This document shows positions 42,651 through 51,292 of a stretch of DNA of 51,441 nucleotides, in pieces (positions within the stretch are counted from its first letter, which is position 1; every line of letters starts with the position of its first letter). Both the position numbers and the translations under genes were made by a program. The stretch covers positions 1 through 51,441 of the forward strand of contig CAYSCS010000098.1 in the NCBI GenBank assembly GCA_964429695.1, read 5' to 3'. The stretch comes from CAYSCS01 sp964429695 (GTDB lineage Bacteria > Acidobacteriota > Aminicenantia > Aminicenantales > Aminicenantaceae). The notes under the pieces are model-generated. The model worked only from the letters and a program-made list of their open reading frames with translations, did no database searches and was not told the DNA's origin.

Positions 42651-43853
42651 TCAAGAAATGACTTTGTATTTTTTCCCAACTTTGGTAAAGGCTTCAATCG
42701 CTCTGTCAAGATGTTCCTTTTCATGTGCAGCTGAGAGTTGAACCCTTATTCGGGCTTGACCCTTAGGCACAACGGGGTAATAGAATCCAATGACATAGAT
42801 TCCTTCATCTAGTAAGTCTCGAGCCATATCCTGGGAGAGTTTAGCGTCGTTTTCGAACTTGCTGAGCATTATGGGAACTATGGGATGAACTCCAGGCTTA
42901 ATATCAAACCCCGCTTCAGTCATTTTTTCCCTGAAATATTTAGTATTCCATTCAAGTTTGTCGCGTAACTCGGTAGTCTCGGAGAGAAGGTCAAAGACGG
43001 CAATCGAGGCACCGACAACCGCAGGAGCAAGGGTGTTACTGAAGAGGTAGGGCCTTGAGCGCTGGCGGTAAATCTCGATCAATTCTTTACGTCCGCTTAT
43101 GAATCCGCCGGATGCTCCTCCGAGGGCTTTGCCGAGGGTTCCAGTGATGATGTCCACTCTTCCCATGACTCCTCTATATTCTGGTGTCCCGCGACCTGTT
43201 TTCCCTAGAAAGCCTGTGGCATGAGCGTCGTCAATCATAACCAGAGCGTCGTATTTTTCTGCCAGGTCACAGATTTCGTCGAGCTTGGCTATATCCCCGT
43301 CCATGGAGAAGACACCGTCTGTGGCAATCATCCTGAAGCGGGCGCTCTGAGATTCTTTCAGCTTTTCTTCTAAGTCTTTCATATCGTTATGGTTAAAAAT
43401 TAGACGTTTTGCCTTGCAGAGGCGGATTCCATCGATGATCGAGGCATGGTTTAGAGCATCGGTAATGATGGCATCTTCAGGTCCCATGATGGGCTCAAAT
43501 GTCCCTCCATTGGCATCAAAGCAGGCAGCAAAAAGGATTGTATCATCAGTCTGGAGGAATTGGGAAATTTTCTGTTCGAGGACCTTATGGATGTGCTGGG
43601 TACCGCAGATGAAGCGGACAGAACTCATCCCGTAACCCCACTCCTTGAGCGCCTTATGGGCTGCTTCGATGACTTTGGGATGGCTGGAAAGCCCGAGGTA
43701 GTTATTGGCGCAGAAATTGAGAACCTCTCTTCCTCCTTTAACCTTTATTTCTGCTCCCTGAGGAGTCATGATGATGCGTTCCTCTTTGTAGAGGCCAGCC
43801 TCTTGAATGGATTGAATTTCTTTGCTCAAGTATTCTTTTATTTTTCCATACAT
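42651..43853 (-). CDS. kbl: Glycine C-acetyltransferase (2-amino-3-ketobutyrate CoA ligase)
   Basis: This 400-residue PLP enzyme of the alpha-oxoamine synthase family has the PLP lysine as Lys242 in TGTLGKALGGASGG. The cofactor aspartate is in MIDDAHATGF, the substrate segment is FCANNYLGLSSHP, and ACFDANGG follows. The match to KBL is close over the whole length. It cleaves 2-amino-3-oxobutyrate with CoA to glycine and acetyl-CoA. The threonine dehydrogenase that makes its substrate is encoded 2.1 kb away on the same strand, beyond the two aminopropyltransferase genes. AGAGGAGGTC precedes the ATG. Confidence 0.95.
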   Translation of the reverse strand: MYGKIKEYLSKEIQSIQEAGLYKEERIIMTPQGAEIKVKGGREVLNFCANNYLGLSSHPKVIEAAHKALKEWGYGMSSVRFICGTQHIHKVLEQKISQFLQTDDTILFAACFDANGGTFEPIMGPEDAIITDALNHASIIDGIRLCKAKRLIFNHNDMKDLEEKLKESQSARFRMIATDGVFSMDGDIAKLDEICDLAEKYDALVMIDDAHATGFLGKTGRGTPEYRGVMGRVDIITGTLGKALGGASGGFISGRKELIEIYRQRSRPYLFSNTLAPAVVGASIAVFDLLSETTELRDKLEWNTKYFREKMTEAGFDIKPGVHPIVPIMLSKFENDAKLSQDMARDLLDEGIYVIGFYYPVVPKGQARIRVQLSAAHEKEHLDRAIEAFTKVGKKYKVIS

Positions 43854-44014
43854 GATATTAGACCTCCTCTTTTAGTCATTTAGGTTAGAGAAAAATATAT
43901 CAGATTCTAGTTACATCGTCCATAATTTTTTCTTAAAAGAAGAAGTGAGTTGCTCCCTCTTTACTAAGTTTATTCAAAGAGACTATCTTTCATTCCTCTG
44001 AAAATCTTCTCCTG

Positions 44015-44029
44015 AATGCTCTGAGCATT
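44015..44029. promoter_or_regulatory. 15-base palindrome, possible operator
   Basis: AATGCTC and GAGCATT are exact inverted copies around a single T, roughly midway between two divergent genes. A dimeric regulator could bind here, but no T run follows to suggest a terminator. Single occurrence; no second copy was noticed. Confidence 0.35.
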
Positions 44030-44174
44030 ATTTCAAAAAATAAAATTCTCTCTAAAAAGCTATCATCTCCAAAATTCGCTAATAAGTAATCTTTATTTTT
44101 TGGAGGATCAGGCTTGGGGGAATTTATAAAGTATTTTTTTGAGGTTGGGGAGGTAAAAAATTTTCAGTTTTAAG

Positions 44175-44203
44175 TTTACCTGAGTGGATTGAGCTGTTAT
44201 AAT
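44175..44203 (+). promoter_or_regulatory. Candidate extended -10 promoter for the first aminopropyltransferase
   Basis: TTTACC (44175-44180) and TATAAT (44198-44203) are 17 bases apart, with TG at 44195-44196 forming an extended -10 (TGTTATAAT). The box ends nine bases before ATG 44213, so the message would be almost leaderless. Confidence 0.5.
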
Positions 44204-44212
44204 CTTTGCAGG

Positions 44213-45121
44213 ATGAAAGAAGGCACATACATTTACGAGTTCTTCACTGAGAACGTTTTCAAAGTAATCAAGGTCGAGAGGCTTATTTACGAGGGGAAGA
44301 CAAAGTATCAGACAGCAAAGTTTATCTATAACGGTCTTCTCGGGAAGGCACTTTTCCTGGATAACAAGATTCAATCTGCTCAAGTGGATGAGTTCATTTT
44401 TCATGAGAGTCTTGTCCATCCTGCTCTTCTTTCTCATCCTGCTCCAGAGAATGTTTTAATCATGGGAGGGGGAGAAGGCGCCACTCTGCGTGAAGTTCTC
44501 AAACACTCGCAAGTCAAGAAGGCTGTCATGGTGGATATAGACAGAGAGCTGGTCGAGCTCTGCAAGAAGTTTTTGCCTGAGTGGTCCAGTGGGGCATTTT
44601 CCGATAAAAAGACAAGATTTTTCTCTATGGATGCTCGACATTTCATCGAAAAAACCAGAGATAAATATCATGTTATCATCTCTGATTTGACTGAGCCAAT
44701 CGATGAAGGCCCCTCGGTCTTCCTCTTTACCCGAGAGTTCTTCGCTATGATTTTCGAGAAACTTGAAGAGGATGGCATTTTTGTCATTCAAGCAGGTAGC
44801 GCAGATACATTCTATCATGAATTTTTTTCTTCATGTGTAAAGACCCTTGAGTCGATATTCCCTCTGGTTAAACCTTACTGGACTTTCATCTTTTCTTTCG
44901 GTATGCCCTGGGGATTTGTTCTTGCTTCCAAGAAATATGATCCCCTTAAAATTGATGAAAGAGAAGTTAGGCAAAGGCTGAATGAAAGAAGAGTGAAGAA
45001 ACTTCGTTTCTACCATCCGGGGATTCACAGGAGCTATTTTTCTTTGCCCCTGTACCTCTTAAAGGGATTAAAGAAGGGGAGGATTTTGACTGATGAGAAA
45101 CCTTTCATCTGGAGGCTTTGA
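44213..45121 (+). CDS. Aminopropyltransferase, Thermus SpeE / agmatine-type
   Basis: This 302-residue protein is a polyamine aminopropyltransferase that moves the aminopropyl group of decarboxylated SAM to an amine. It has an N-terminal beta domain (GLLGKALFLDNKIQSAQVDEF, in part), then the SAM-binding motif MGGGEGATLREVL, MVDIDRELVELC, LPEWSSGAF and the active-site DLTEPIDEGP. EWxxGAF and DLT-P match the Thermus-type enzymes acting on agmatine or longer polyamines rather than classical putrescine enzymes (DSSDPVGP). No ribosome binding site is clear, but a promoter sits immediately upstream. An in-frame ATG at 44189 would precede the -10 box. speE2 follows six bases later. Confidence 0.85.
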   Translation: MKEGTYIYEFFTENVFKVIKVERLIYEGKTKYQTAKFIYNGLLGKALFLDNKIQSAQVDEFIFHESLVHPALLSHPAPENVLIMGGGEGATLREVLKHSQVKKAVMVDIDRELVELCKKFLPEWSSGAFSDKKTRFFSMDARHFIEKTRDKYHVIISDLTEPIDEGPSVFLFTREFFAMIFEKLEEDGIFVIQAGSADTFYHEFFSSCVKTLESIFPLVKPYWTFIFSFGMPWGFVLASKKYDPLKIDEREVRQRLNERRVKKLRFYHPGIHRSYFSLPLYLLKGLKKGRILTDEKPFIWRL

Positions 45122-45127
45122 CTTAAA

Positions 45128-45970
45128 ATGGGTGTTGTTAGGAAAAAAGAAATATTTGAAATGAGGGAATATCACACCCGTTCATCTGGAATTTTCTTTA
45201 AAGTTGAGAGGTTCCTTTACAGAGAAAAATCTCCCTACCAGTTGATTGAGGTGATAGAGAATAGAGATTTTGGGAGGATTCTTTTCCTCGATGGTCTAAT
45301 CCAGACTACAGAACGGGATGAATTCTTTTATCATGAGATGCTCATCCACCCTGCTTTCGTTACTCATCCAAAACCTGAGAATATCCTTGTAATCGGCGGA
45401 GGAGATGGCGGGGCCCTTAAAGAGGTTCTCCGTTATCCGATTGAAAGGTCATTTTTAGTGGAGATTGATTCTGCGGTGATTGAAGCTTGTAAGAACCTAT
45501 TCCCGTGGCTTTCCTCCTGCCTCAAGGATAAGAGAACGAGGCTTATCATCGAGGATGGGAGGGAATTCCTCGAGAGAGAAGAGGAGAAATTTGACCTCAT
45601 CTTTGTCGATTCCTCAGATCCAGTTGGTCCTTCGCTGAGTCTCCATAATGAGGTTTTCTTTGAGCTGGTAAAAAAGCGCTTAAAGCCAGATGGGATTGCC
45701 GTTGCCCAGATAGGGTCTCCTCTTTATCAACTCGATTCTATCGCTAAAAAGATAATTTTCCTCAAAGGGCTCTTCAAAGAAACCTGGCTTTATTTTTCTC
45801 CTGTGCCTACCTATCCGGGGGGAAACTGGTGTTTTGTCTTTATCTCAGAAAACATAAGCCCTTTTCGAGTGAGGAGAGAGCCTCCTTCCGGTCTTAAATA
45901 TTATAATCTTGAAATTCATCGGGGGGTTTTTTCTCTTCCCAGTTTTATAAAAGAGAAAATACCTTCCTGA
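45128..45970 (+). CDS. speE: Spermidine synthase (putrescine aminopropyltransferase), classical type
   Basis: This 280-residue protein is a classical spermidine synthase. ERDEFFYHEMLIHPAF precedes the SAM motif IGGGDGGALKEVL, LVEIDSAVIEAC and FVDSSDPVGPS, followed by QIGSPLY and PTYPGGNW. It should use putrescine. It follows the first aminopropyltransferase by six bases and is probably co-transcribed. Together they could build spermidine and longer or branched polyamines. ATG 45161 is an alternative start 11 codons in. It converges on tdh, which ends six bases further. No speA, speB or speD gene is present. Confidence 0.88.
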   Translation: MGVVRKKEIFEMREYHTRSSGIFFKVERFLYREKSPYQLIEVIENRDFGRILFLDGLIQTTERDEFFYHEMLIHPAFVTHPKPENILVIGGGDGGALKEVLRYPIERSFLVEIDSAVIEACKNLFPWLSSCLKDKRTRLIIEDGREFLEREEEKFDLIFVDSSDPVGPSLSLHNEVFFELVKKRLKPDGIAVAQIGSPLYQLDSIAKKIIFLKGLFKETWLYFSPVPTYPGGNWCFVFISENISPFRVRREPPSGLKYYNLEIHRGVFSLPSFIKEKIPS

Positions 45971-45976
45971 GTTTAA

Positions 45977-46957
45977 TCAGTAGCCCAGTTTTCCTTCTGC
46001 ATGACGTTTGAAGAGCACCTCGAGCATATCCTTAGTCATGCTTTGAAGGTCATAATTTGGCTTCCAGCCCCATTCTTCACGAGCCGCTGAGTCATCTATC
46101 GAATTGGGCCATGAATCAGCAATTTCCTGTCTAAAGTCAGGCTTATACTCACAGGTAAATTCAGGGATATGCTTCTTAATCTCAGCGGCGAGCTCGCGGG
46201 GCGTAAAGCTCATCCCTGTGACGTTGAAATCAGTGTGATGCTTCAATCGAGAGAAATCGGCTTCCATTAAATCCATGGTCGCCTTGAGGCAATCCGGCAT
46301 ATACATCATCGGGAGCATGGTGTCTTCGCGAAGAAAGCAGGTGTATTTCTTGTTTTTAACAGCCTCGAAGAAGATAGCCACTGCGTAATCTGTTGTTCCT
46401 CCCCCGGGAAGGGTTTCGTAGCTTATTATGCCAGGATAGCGACAGCCTCTCACATCCAGGTCGAAACGCTTGACATAATATTCACAGAGGAGTTCACCAG
46501 CCACCTTGGTCACACCATACATGGTTTTTGGACGCAAGATTGTCTCTTGAGGAGTATTATCTCGCGGAGTCTCTGGTCCGAAGACGGCGATGGAGCTGGG
46601 GACAAAGACTCTCACCATCTCGTGTTCTCTTGCTACCTCTAAGACATTATAGGTCCCGTTGATGTTTACATCCCAGGCAAGATGAGGGTTTTTTTCACCC
46701 GCCGCAGAGAGGATGGCTGACATATGATAGATAGTGTCGATTTTGTACTTTCTTACCACTTCTTCAATGGTCTCACGCTTGGTAACATCGATAAATTCAA
46801 AGGGACCGGAATCACGAAGTTCCGGCTTTGGTTGAGTCTTATGACCTGTGGCAAGCACAGAATCATTCCCGTATTTCTTCCTGAGGGCCATGGTCAATTC
46901 AGAGCCGATTTGACCTACTGCTCCCGTGACCATGATTTTTTTCATTTCTTTTTTCAC
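45977..46957 (-). CDS. tdh: L-threonine 3-dehydrogenase, short-chain (epimerase-like) type
   Basis: This 326-residue protein belongs to the extended short-chain dehydrogenase group that includes UDP-galactose 4-epimerase-like threonine dehydrogenases. The NAD motif is TGAVGQIGSE (Gly12, Gly15, Gly18). The catalytic pair Tyr147 and Lys151 lies in TMYGVTKVAGE. The specific segments PGIISYETLPGGGTTDYA and MMYMPDCLKATM match this threonine dehydrogenase type. It oxidises threonine to 2-amino-3-oxobutyrate for Kbl. The start is GTG 46957, with GGGGAGG six bases ahead; ATG 46945 is a weaker alternative. Confidence 0.93.
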   Translation of the reverse strand: MKKEMKKIMVTGAVGQIGSELTMALRKKYGNDSVLATGHKTQPKPELRDSGPFEFIDVTKRETIEEVVRKYKIDTIYHMSAILSAAGEKNPHLAWDVNINGTYNVLEVAREHEMVRVFVPSSIAVFGPETPRDNTPQETILRPKTMYGVTKVAGELLCEYYVKRFDLDVRGCRYPGIISYETLPGGGTTDYAVAIFFEAVKNKKYTCFLREDTMLPMMYMPDCLKATMDLMEADFSRLKHHTDFNVTGMSFTPRELAAEIKKHIPEFTCEYKPDFRQEIADSWPNSIDDSAAREEWGWKPNYDLQSMTKDMLEVLFKRHAEGKLGY

Positions 46958-47723
46958 GAGTTTCCTCCCCTAATTGATAATCACAATTTATCCTTTAATT
47001 TTACATAATTTTAACCTAAATTGGTAAATTTGTGTTAAGTATGTAAGTTAAACAAAATAGAGTTAAAAGAGGGAAAAGAGAGAGGTAGTTGCTGAGTGTA
47101 ACTACGGGATAGCCTGAACTTAGCTTTATATCACTTTTTGAAAACCTAAAACTTATATTCTCTTTAAAATTAATAGATAAGATTTTTTCATGCCATGCCT
47201 TAGCGCTTCTCATTTTTTTGCCCGTAGAAAGGAGATGATTGTTTTCATCAATAATTCTCAGGGATGCCATATTTCGCCTTAAACACCATTTTTTTCACTG
47301 AGAAAGAGATTTTTCTCTTCCTTAAACATAAAAAGCCTTGCTTCTAATCCTTAAATTCAGGGTACTGTTTTCGAGAGATTTTACTTATATCCTTTGGCTC
47401 TCTGGAAGTCAATAATGTTTTTTTGGAAAATGGCAAAGAGCTAGGCAAATTTTATCCTGCTTTCGTTTATTGCTGACTTACTTTACATGAGGATAAAAAA
47501 AGAAAATCTTCTTCATCTATTTGGGGCTAATTTCTCCCCATGAAAACTTTTGATAATCTTAACTTGGAAGAAAATTTTTTAGAAGAGTTATGCTCAGAGT
47601 TAATTGTGGTGTTTTCAAGTCCTAATTTTTAAATGACTCGAGTTCTTATCTTCATTTTTAATGAAAAACCTGGATTACAACTTCAAAATAAAGTAAACTT
47701 CTTTCAGAAGAGGAAAGCTTTAG
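46958..47723. other. 766-base gene-poor region
   Basis: This is the longest stretch without a gene. It is AT-rich and its frames are short and lack recognisable sequence; an 84-codon minus-strand frame at 47016-47270 has no ribosome binding site and low-complexity composition. I see weak short dyads such as TGGGG/CCCCA at 47522-47540. I found no tRNA, riboswitch core or transposon remnant. A small RNA or decayed gene cannot be excluded. Confidence 0.5.
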
Positions 47724-48104
47724 ATGAACAAAGTACCCTTTGGTATCATTGTTATCTCTGTAATCATGTTTTTTGTTGGCCTTGCCACGGATATTTTCTG
47801 GCTGGGCAAGGCCTTTGGAGACTCTTTTCCGCGCACCATGCCCGTTTCAGATGAAGTCTACAATGCCTTCGCAGCTCCTGATATACTCCTTTCTCTGCTT
47901 CTTTATTTAGGAGCTTTGGGATTGTTGAAGAAACGCAAGTTTGGTTTCTCGATAACCTGCGTGGCGATGGGAATGTGGATTTTTGACTCCCTTTTGGTCC
48001 TTGGCATCACAAAATTAGCTCGGATAGGGATCGTTGGACCGTGTCTTGTTTTTGCCTTATTTGTGCCAATCTACCTCTGGCAGAAAAGAGATATTTTCGA
48101 GTAA
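47724..48104 (+). CDS. Small membrane protein of unknown function
   Basis: This 126-residue protein has four predicted membrane segments (about residues 5-27, 52-68, 75-94 and 101-118) with short loops and a charged end (WQKRDIFE). I do not recognise a family. GAGGAAAG at 47710-47717 lies six bases before ATG 47724, which supports real translation. It stands alone between a gene-poor stretch and a convergent methyltransferase gene. Confidence 0.65.
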   Translation: MNKVPFGIIVISVIMFFVGLATDIFWLGKAFGDSFPRTMPVSDEVYNAFAAPDILLSLLLYLGALGLLKKRKFGFSITCVAMGMWIFDSLLVLGITKLARIGIVGPCLVFALFVPIYLWQKRDIFE

Positions 48105-48150
48105 TTTAATCTTCTTCTCTCGATAGTTATCCTGTTTTTTGTAATCATCC

Positions 48151-49248
48151 TCACGAGATTTTCTTTAAGATTTCGCTCCTTCTTTGGGAAGTTTTATTCT
48201 TTGAGAACACATAATACGCTTTTCTTGCTACATGAATTTTTTCTATCGCTTCATCATACTTTAGATGAAGGGCTTTTTCTATCTCGACTTCGCGCTTAAA
48301 TCCGAGCGTTTCGAATTGTTTCACCCACCATTCTGTATGGGCAGCTATTATATGTCCGTTTAGAGGATACCCGTAATTATCGACATGGATAGTGTAGAAG
48401 CAGCGCTTGTTGATTACATCTTCTTCCCATTCTTTAAGATAAACCTTGAAGATTTCTCCAAAACATTGGTCCCTTCCAAAAGCGGGTATGTTGCAATAAA
48501 GATAGCCGTCTTCTTTAAGAAGATTGTAAATTTTTTGGATATAGAGTGAGAGTTTGTTGGGGTTAAGGTGTTCGAAGATATCCAGACCCAGGATGAGGTC
48601 AAAGGTGCGTTCAATTTTGACTTCCAAGATGTCTCCAAGATGGATATTCTCTCTGACCTCAGGGAAGGCTTTCTCAAGAGCGAGGCGGCTAATATCGATA
48701 CCTTCAGAATAGATTCCTATATCTTTGAGGCACTTCATTACCGGTCCGTTGGCACATCCAATGTCAAGTACAGATTCAGGATTGAAGATTGAGGCAATTT
48801 CAGCCAGAAGGCGTTTATCCTCGCTTATCTGGAGACTCCAAACGCCGGGTTTCTCATAGTAGCCATTCTCGATTATTTTTCTTTCCAGCCAGTCAAAGTC
48901 TTCTTTCTCTTTCACCTTAAACACCCACAATTCTTTGTTTGCTTCAATATCCTCGCTCAAGTAATAGTTTTGGGGCTTCTCATTCTTTATTGGAGGGAGA
49001 GGGAGGTTTTCTCTTATGACTTTATTCGTGAATTCTTCGGAACGAACTATGCTCAGGATTACCGAAAGCCTTGAGTTTCCTTCTTTTAAGGATTTCAGGT
49101 AGTGCAGTTTTCCACCCTCGTCTGGTTTTCTTCCCAAAAGTTCCTGATAAATACTCTCCAGGAAATCCTCTTCACTCTGAAAAGCTTCAAGATCAGGAGT
49201 TTGTTTTTTTTTGAGTCGTAGCCCAAATCTCTTAAAAAATTCAGCCAT
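48151..49248 (-). CDS. DUF4214-class I SAM methyltransferase fusion
   Basis: This 365-residue protein starts with a DUF4214-like helical module (about residues 24-75, with YQELLGRKPDEGGKLHYL and a closing RSEEF). After a linker, a class I methyltransferase domain begins near residue 155 (VLDIGCANGPVMKCL, GIDIS, then LILGLDIFEHL). DUF4214 modules are often attached to glycan- or surface-related enzymes, so it may methylate a cell-surface polysaccharide or lipid, but no other glycan genes flank it. The ATG at 49248 has no strong site upstream. It lies 60 bases after the subtilase gene, possibly in one transcript. Confidence 0.75.
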   Translation of the reverse strand: MAEFFKRFGLRLKKKQTPDLEAFQSEEDFLESIYQELLGRKPDEGGKLHYLKSLKEGNSRLSVILSIVRSEEFTNKVIRENLPLPPIKNEKPQNYYLSEDIEANKELWVFKVKEKEDFDWLERKIIENGYYEKPGVWSLQISEDKRLLAEIASIFNPESVLDIGCANGPVMKCLKDIGIYSEGIDISRLALEKAFPEVRENIHLGDILEVKIERTFDLILGLDIFEHLNPNKLSLYIQKIYNLLKEDGYLYCNIPAFGRDQCFGEIFKVYLKEWEEDVINKRCFYTIHVDNYGYPLNGHIIAAHTEWWVKQFETLGFKREVEIEKALHLKYDEAIEKIHVARKAYYVFSKNKTSQRRSEILKKIS

Positions 49249-49308
49249 GAGAAAAGCCCAGCCTTTTTTTAAAAAAGCTTATAGCAGAGAGAGATGTGTA
49301 TGTCAATT

Positions 49309-50667
49309 TTAAGGAGAATTTGTTATCTTCCTTGGCACAAGAGCCTTTTCCATATTTATTCTTCCATAACCGATGTATTCATCTTTTCCCGGGTATTTAT
49401 CAGAATTTATATCATCTGAAGAATAACGGATGATGCTCATCACTTCAGAGGCTTTGAGCCAGGGTTTAATGCTCTTTATCAATGCCGCCAGACCAGAAAC
49501 ATGAGCCGTAGCATATGAGGTTCCCCAGCCGAAGGCATAAGGTAAATATTCCGATGGTTCTTTCCAGGTAGGCACGGAGCTGAGTAACTTTGCTCCAGGA
49601 GCAGCGACGTCTATTTCAGGTCCATAATTTGACCAGTTTGTCCTTGAGTCAGTGAAATCAGTTGCCGCTACTGCTAGACAGTATTCGTTGAAAGTCGCAG
49701 GGTATGAAACCTGTTTTATGCCATGATTTCCAGCAGCCGCTGCGATGACGATGTCTTTTTCATGGGCAAACTGGAGCGCTTCTCTTAACCCCTCTGAATT
49801 TCCGTAAGCAGAGACACTGAGGTTGATTACTTGAGCTCCTTTTTCTGCTGCCCAGAGAATGCTCTGAATTAGCCAGCTATAATAACCATAGCCCTCTTCA
49901 CCAATGGCTTTTATGGGTAAGAGCTTACACTTCCAGCACACACCTGCAATTCCCTCTCCGTTGTTGGTATCTGCGGCAATGATTCCGGCGACAAAGGTTC
50001 CGTGACCGTGATCGTCGGTAGGGTCAAAATCATCGTTTACGAAGTCGCGGCCCCCTTGTTGAATCTTCGACTTTAAGTCAGGATGAAGGAAGTCAATCCC
50101 GGTATCTATAACGGCGATTATGACTCCTTCGTTTCCTGTTGTTTCTTCCCAGGCCTCAGGAGCTTTGATGTCTGCCCTTAATTTCACAGGAGGGTTTCCT
50201 GGGAGGCCATTTAGGTCTCCTGAATTGTACAGGGCATATTGAAAGCTGAAAAGGGGGTCGTTGGGAATTGTAGCTATGGTCACAGAATAGTCAGGCTCCA
50301 CGTATTCAACATCGGGGTTTTTTTTAAGCAGCCAGAGCATCTCTTCGACTGAGGAGTGATCAGGAATCTTGATTACGTAGATATCAAGGGGGGAGAGTTT
50401 TCTTATTTTTTTGGCACTGTAAGAAGCGAGGATCGAAGCAATATAAGAAGGATTGAGGCGAGGAGAAAACTTGACCAAGACTCTTTCCTGGGAATAGCTC
50501 TCTGCATCAAGATTAAAAGGGCGTCCATTATTCAAGGAAGGAAGAGGATGAATGTAATGAGGAGATGGATATTTTTTGTTCTCTTTCTGCTGGCTAAATC
50601 TCGAATCTAAAGAAAGAAGAAAGGCGAATGAAGTAAGAAAAATAAGGAATATTTTTCTGAATCTCAA
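49309..50667 (-). CDS. Exported subtilisin-like serine protease (S8)
   Basis: This 452-residue subtilase has a signal peptide (KIFLIFLTSFAFLLS), an I9-like propeptide (about residues 60-130, ending NPDVEYVEPDYSV) and the S8 catalytic domain. The triad is Asp188 (VIDTGID), His222 (GHGTFVAG) and Ser384 (GTSYATAHVSG); the oxyanion Asn314 lies in AAAGNHG. Two cysteines in CWKC may form a disulfide. It ends after the fold without C-terminal anchors, so it is secreted or periplasmic and probably feeds peptide use. The start is TTG 50667, with AGAGGA eight bases ahead; no ATG lies within the signal peptide. Confidence 0.92.
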   Translation of the reverse strand: MRFRKIFLIFLTSFAFLLSLDSRFSQQKENKKYPSPHYIHPLPSLNNGRPFNLDAESYSQERVLVKFSPRLNPSYIASILASYSAKKIRKLSPLDIYVIKIPDHSSVEEMLWLLKKNPDVEYVEPDYSVTIATIPNDPLFSFQYALYNSGDLNGLPGNPPVKLRADIKAPEAWEETTGNEGVIIAVIDTGIDFLHPDLKSKIQQGGRDFVNDDFDPTDDHGHGTFVAGIIAADTNNGEGIAGVCWKCKLLPIKAIGEEGYGYYSWLIQSILWAAEKGAQVINLSVSAYGNSEGLREALQFAHEKDIVIAAAAGNHGIKQVSYPATFNEYCLAVAATDFTDSRTNWSNYGPEIDVAAPGAKLLSSVPTWKEPSEYLPYAFGWGTSYATAHVSGLAALIKSIKPWLKASEVMSIIRYSSDDINSDKYPGKDEYIGYGRINMEKALVPRKITNSP

Positions 50668-51292
50668 AGGGAAATTCCTCTAAAATATTTTTTTCTGGGT
50701 CAAAAGCCATCTCATTTTAAACTGTATATTTACTAAAAATATGCCCAAAAAAAGAAACTAAATGTTAAGTCAAAAAAAGAGGGCTGTCAATTTTCCCTGT
50801 TGCCTTCCTATTTAAGCTTGAAAAGCAGACGCTTTAGGATACATTCCCCAAAAAGGTGGAAAGTATAGACCATATTTACAAGCGATTTACCGGCGAGTTA
50901 GTCAAGAGTCTTTTTCTTGGCTATTGCCAAGGGCTTCTAGGTTGAGTCCGGCTCGAGAAGATTCTTGGCGCCTGGAACGTTTGAGGGTAACAAGTGCTGT
51001 CAATGCATCTCGAAGAATATCCCTCTCTAATTACAATATTCATCTGGCCTGCGTGAGCAATAGCGATGAAAGGGAACTCTATTTTATCCCCACCTATTTA
51101 AGGGAGCTTTTGAAGTTTACATTTAAGGGAAGAATCAAACTGTTCAGATATTGGTCTTCCCTTTAGTAATTTTCCTCAGGTTCGCTCTTAAAGTTTATAG
51201 CTATCTACTTCTCAACTTTTGCTAACAAATTTTAGCAGAGCAGCTTGTTGTCTCATGAGAAAATTTATATGAAAGCATATTCATTGCCTCAC
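50668..51292. other. 625-base region without a recognised gene
   Basis: A plus-strand frame at 50924-51166 (80 codons) has no family match and no ribosome binding site. Just before it, in another frame, 50866-50946 reads like protein (HIYKRFTGELVKSLFLG), which suggests a decayed or frameshifted gene, but this is weak. A 6-bp stem (CTTGGC/GCCAAG, 50916-50931) lies inside it. The rest is AT-rich spacer; the minus-strand subtilase promoter must lie near 50670-50760, but I see no clear boxes. Confidence 0.4.

Larger units (their letters stand above)
43854..44212. other. 359-base intergenic region between kbl and speE-like gene
   Basis: This AT-rich stretch separates divergent genes. It holds the kbl ribosome binding site at its left end, a 15-base perfect dyad at 44015-44029 and a promoter for the rightward gene at its right end. 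No gene, RNA or other repeat was recognised. Confidence 0.5.

Noticed and set aside
47016..47270. 84-codon minus-strand frame in the gene-poor region
   Set aside because: No ribosome binding site, no homology, Ser/Leu-rich AT-driven composition.
50916..50931. CTTGGC/GCCAAG hairpin as a terminator
   Set aside because: On neither strand does a T run follow the stem.
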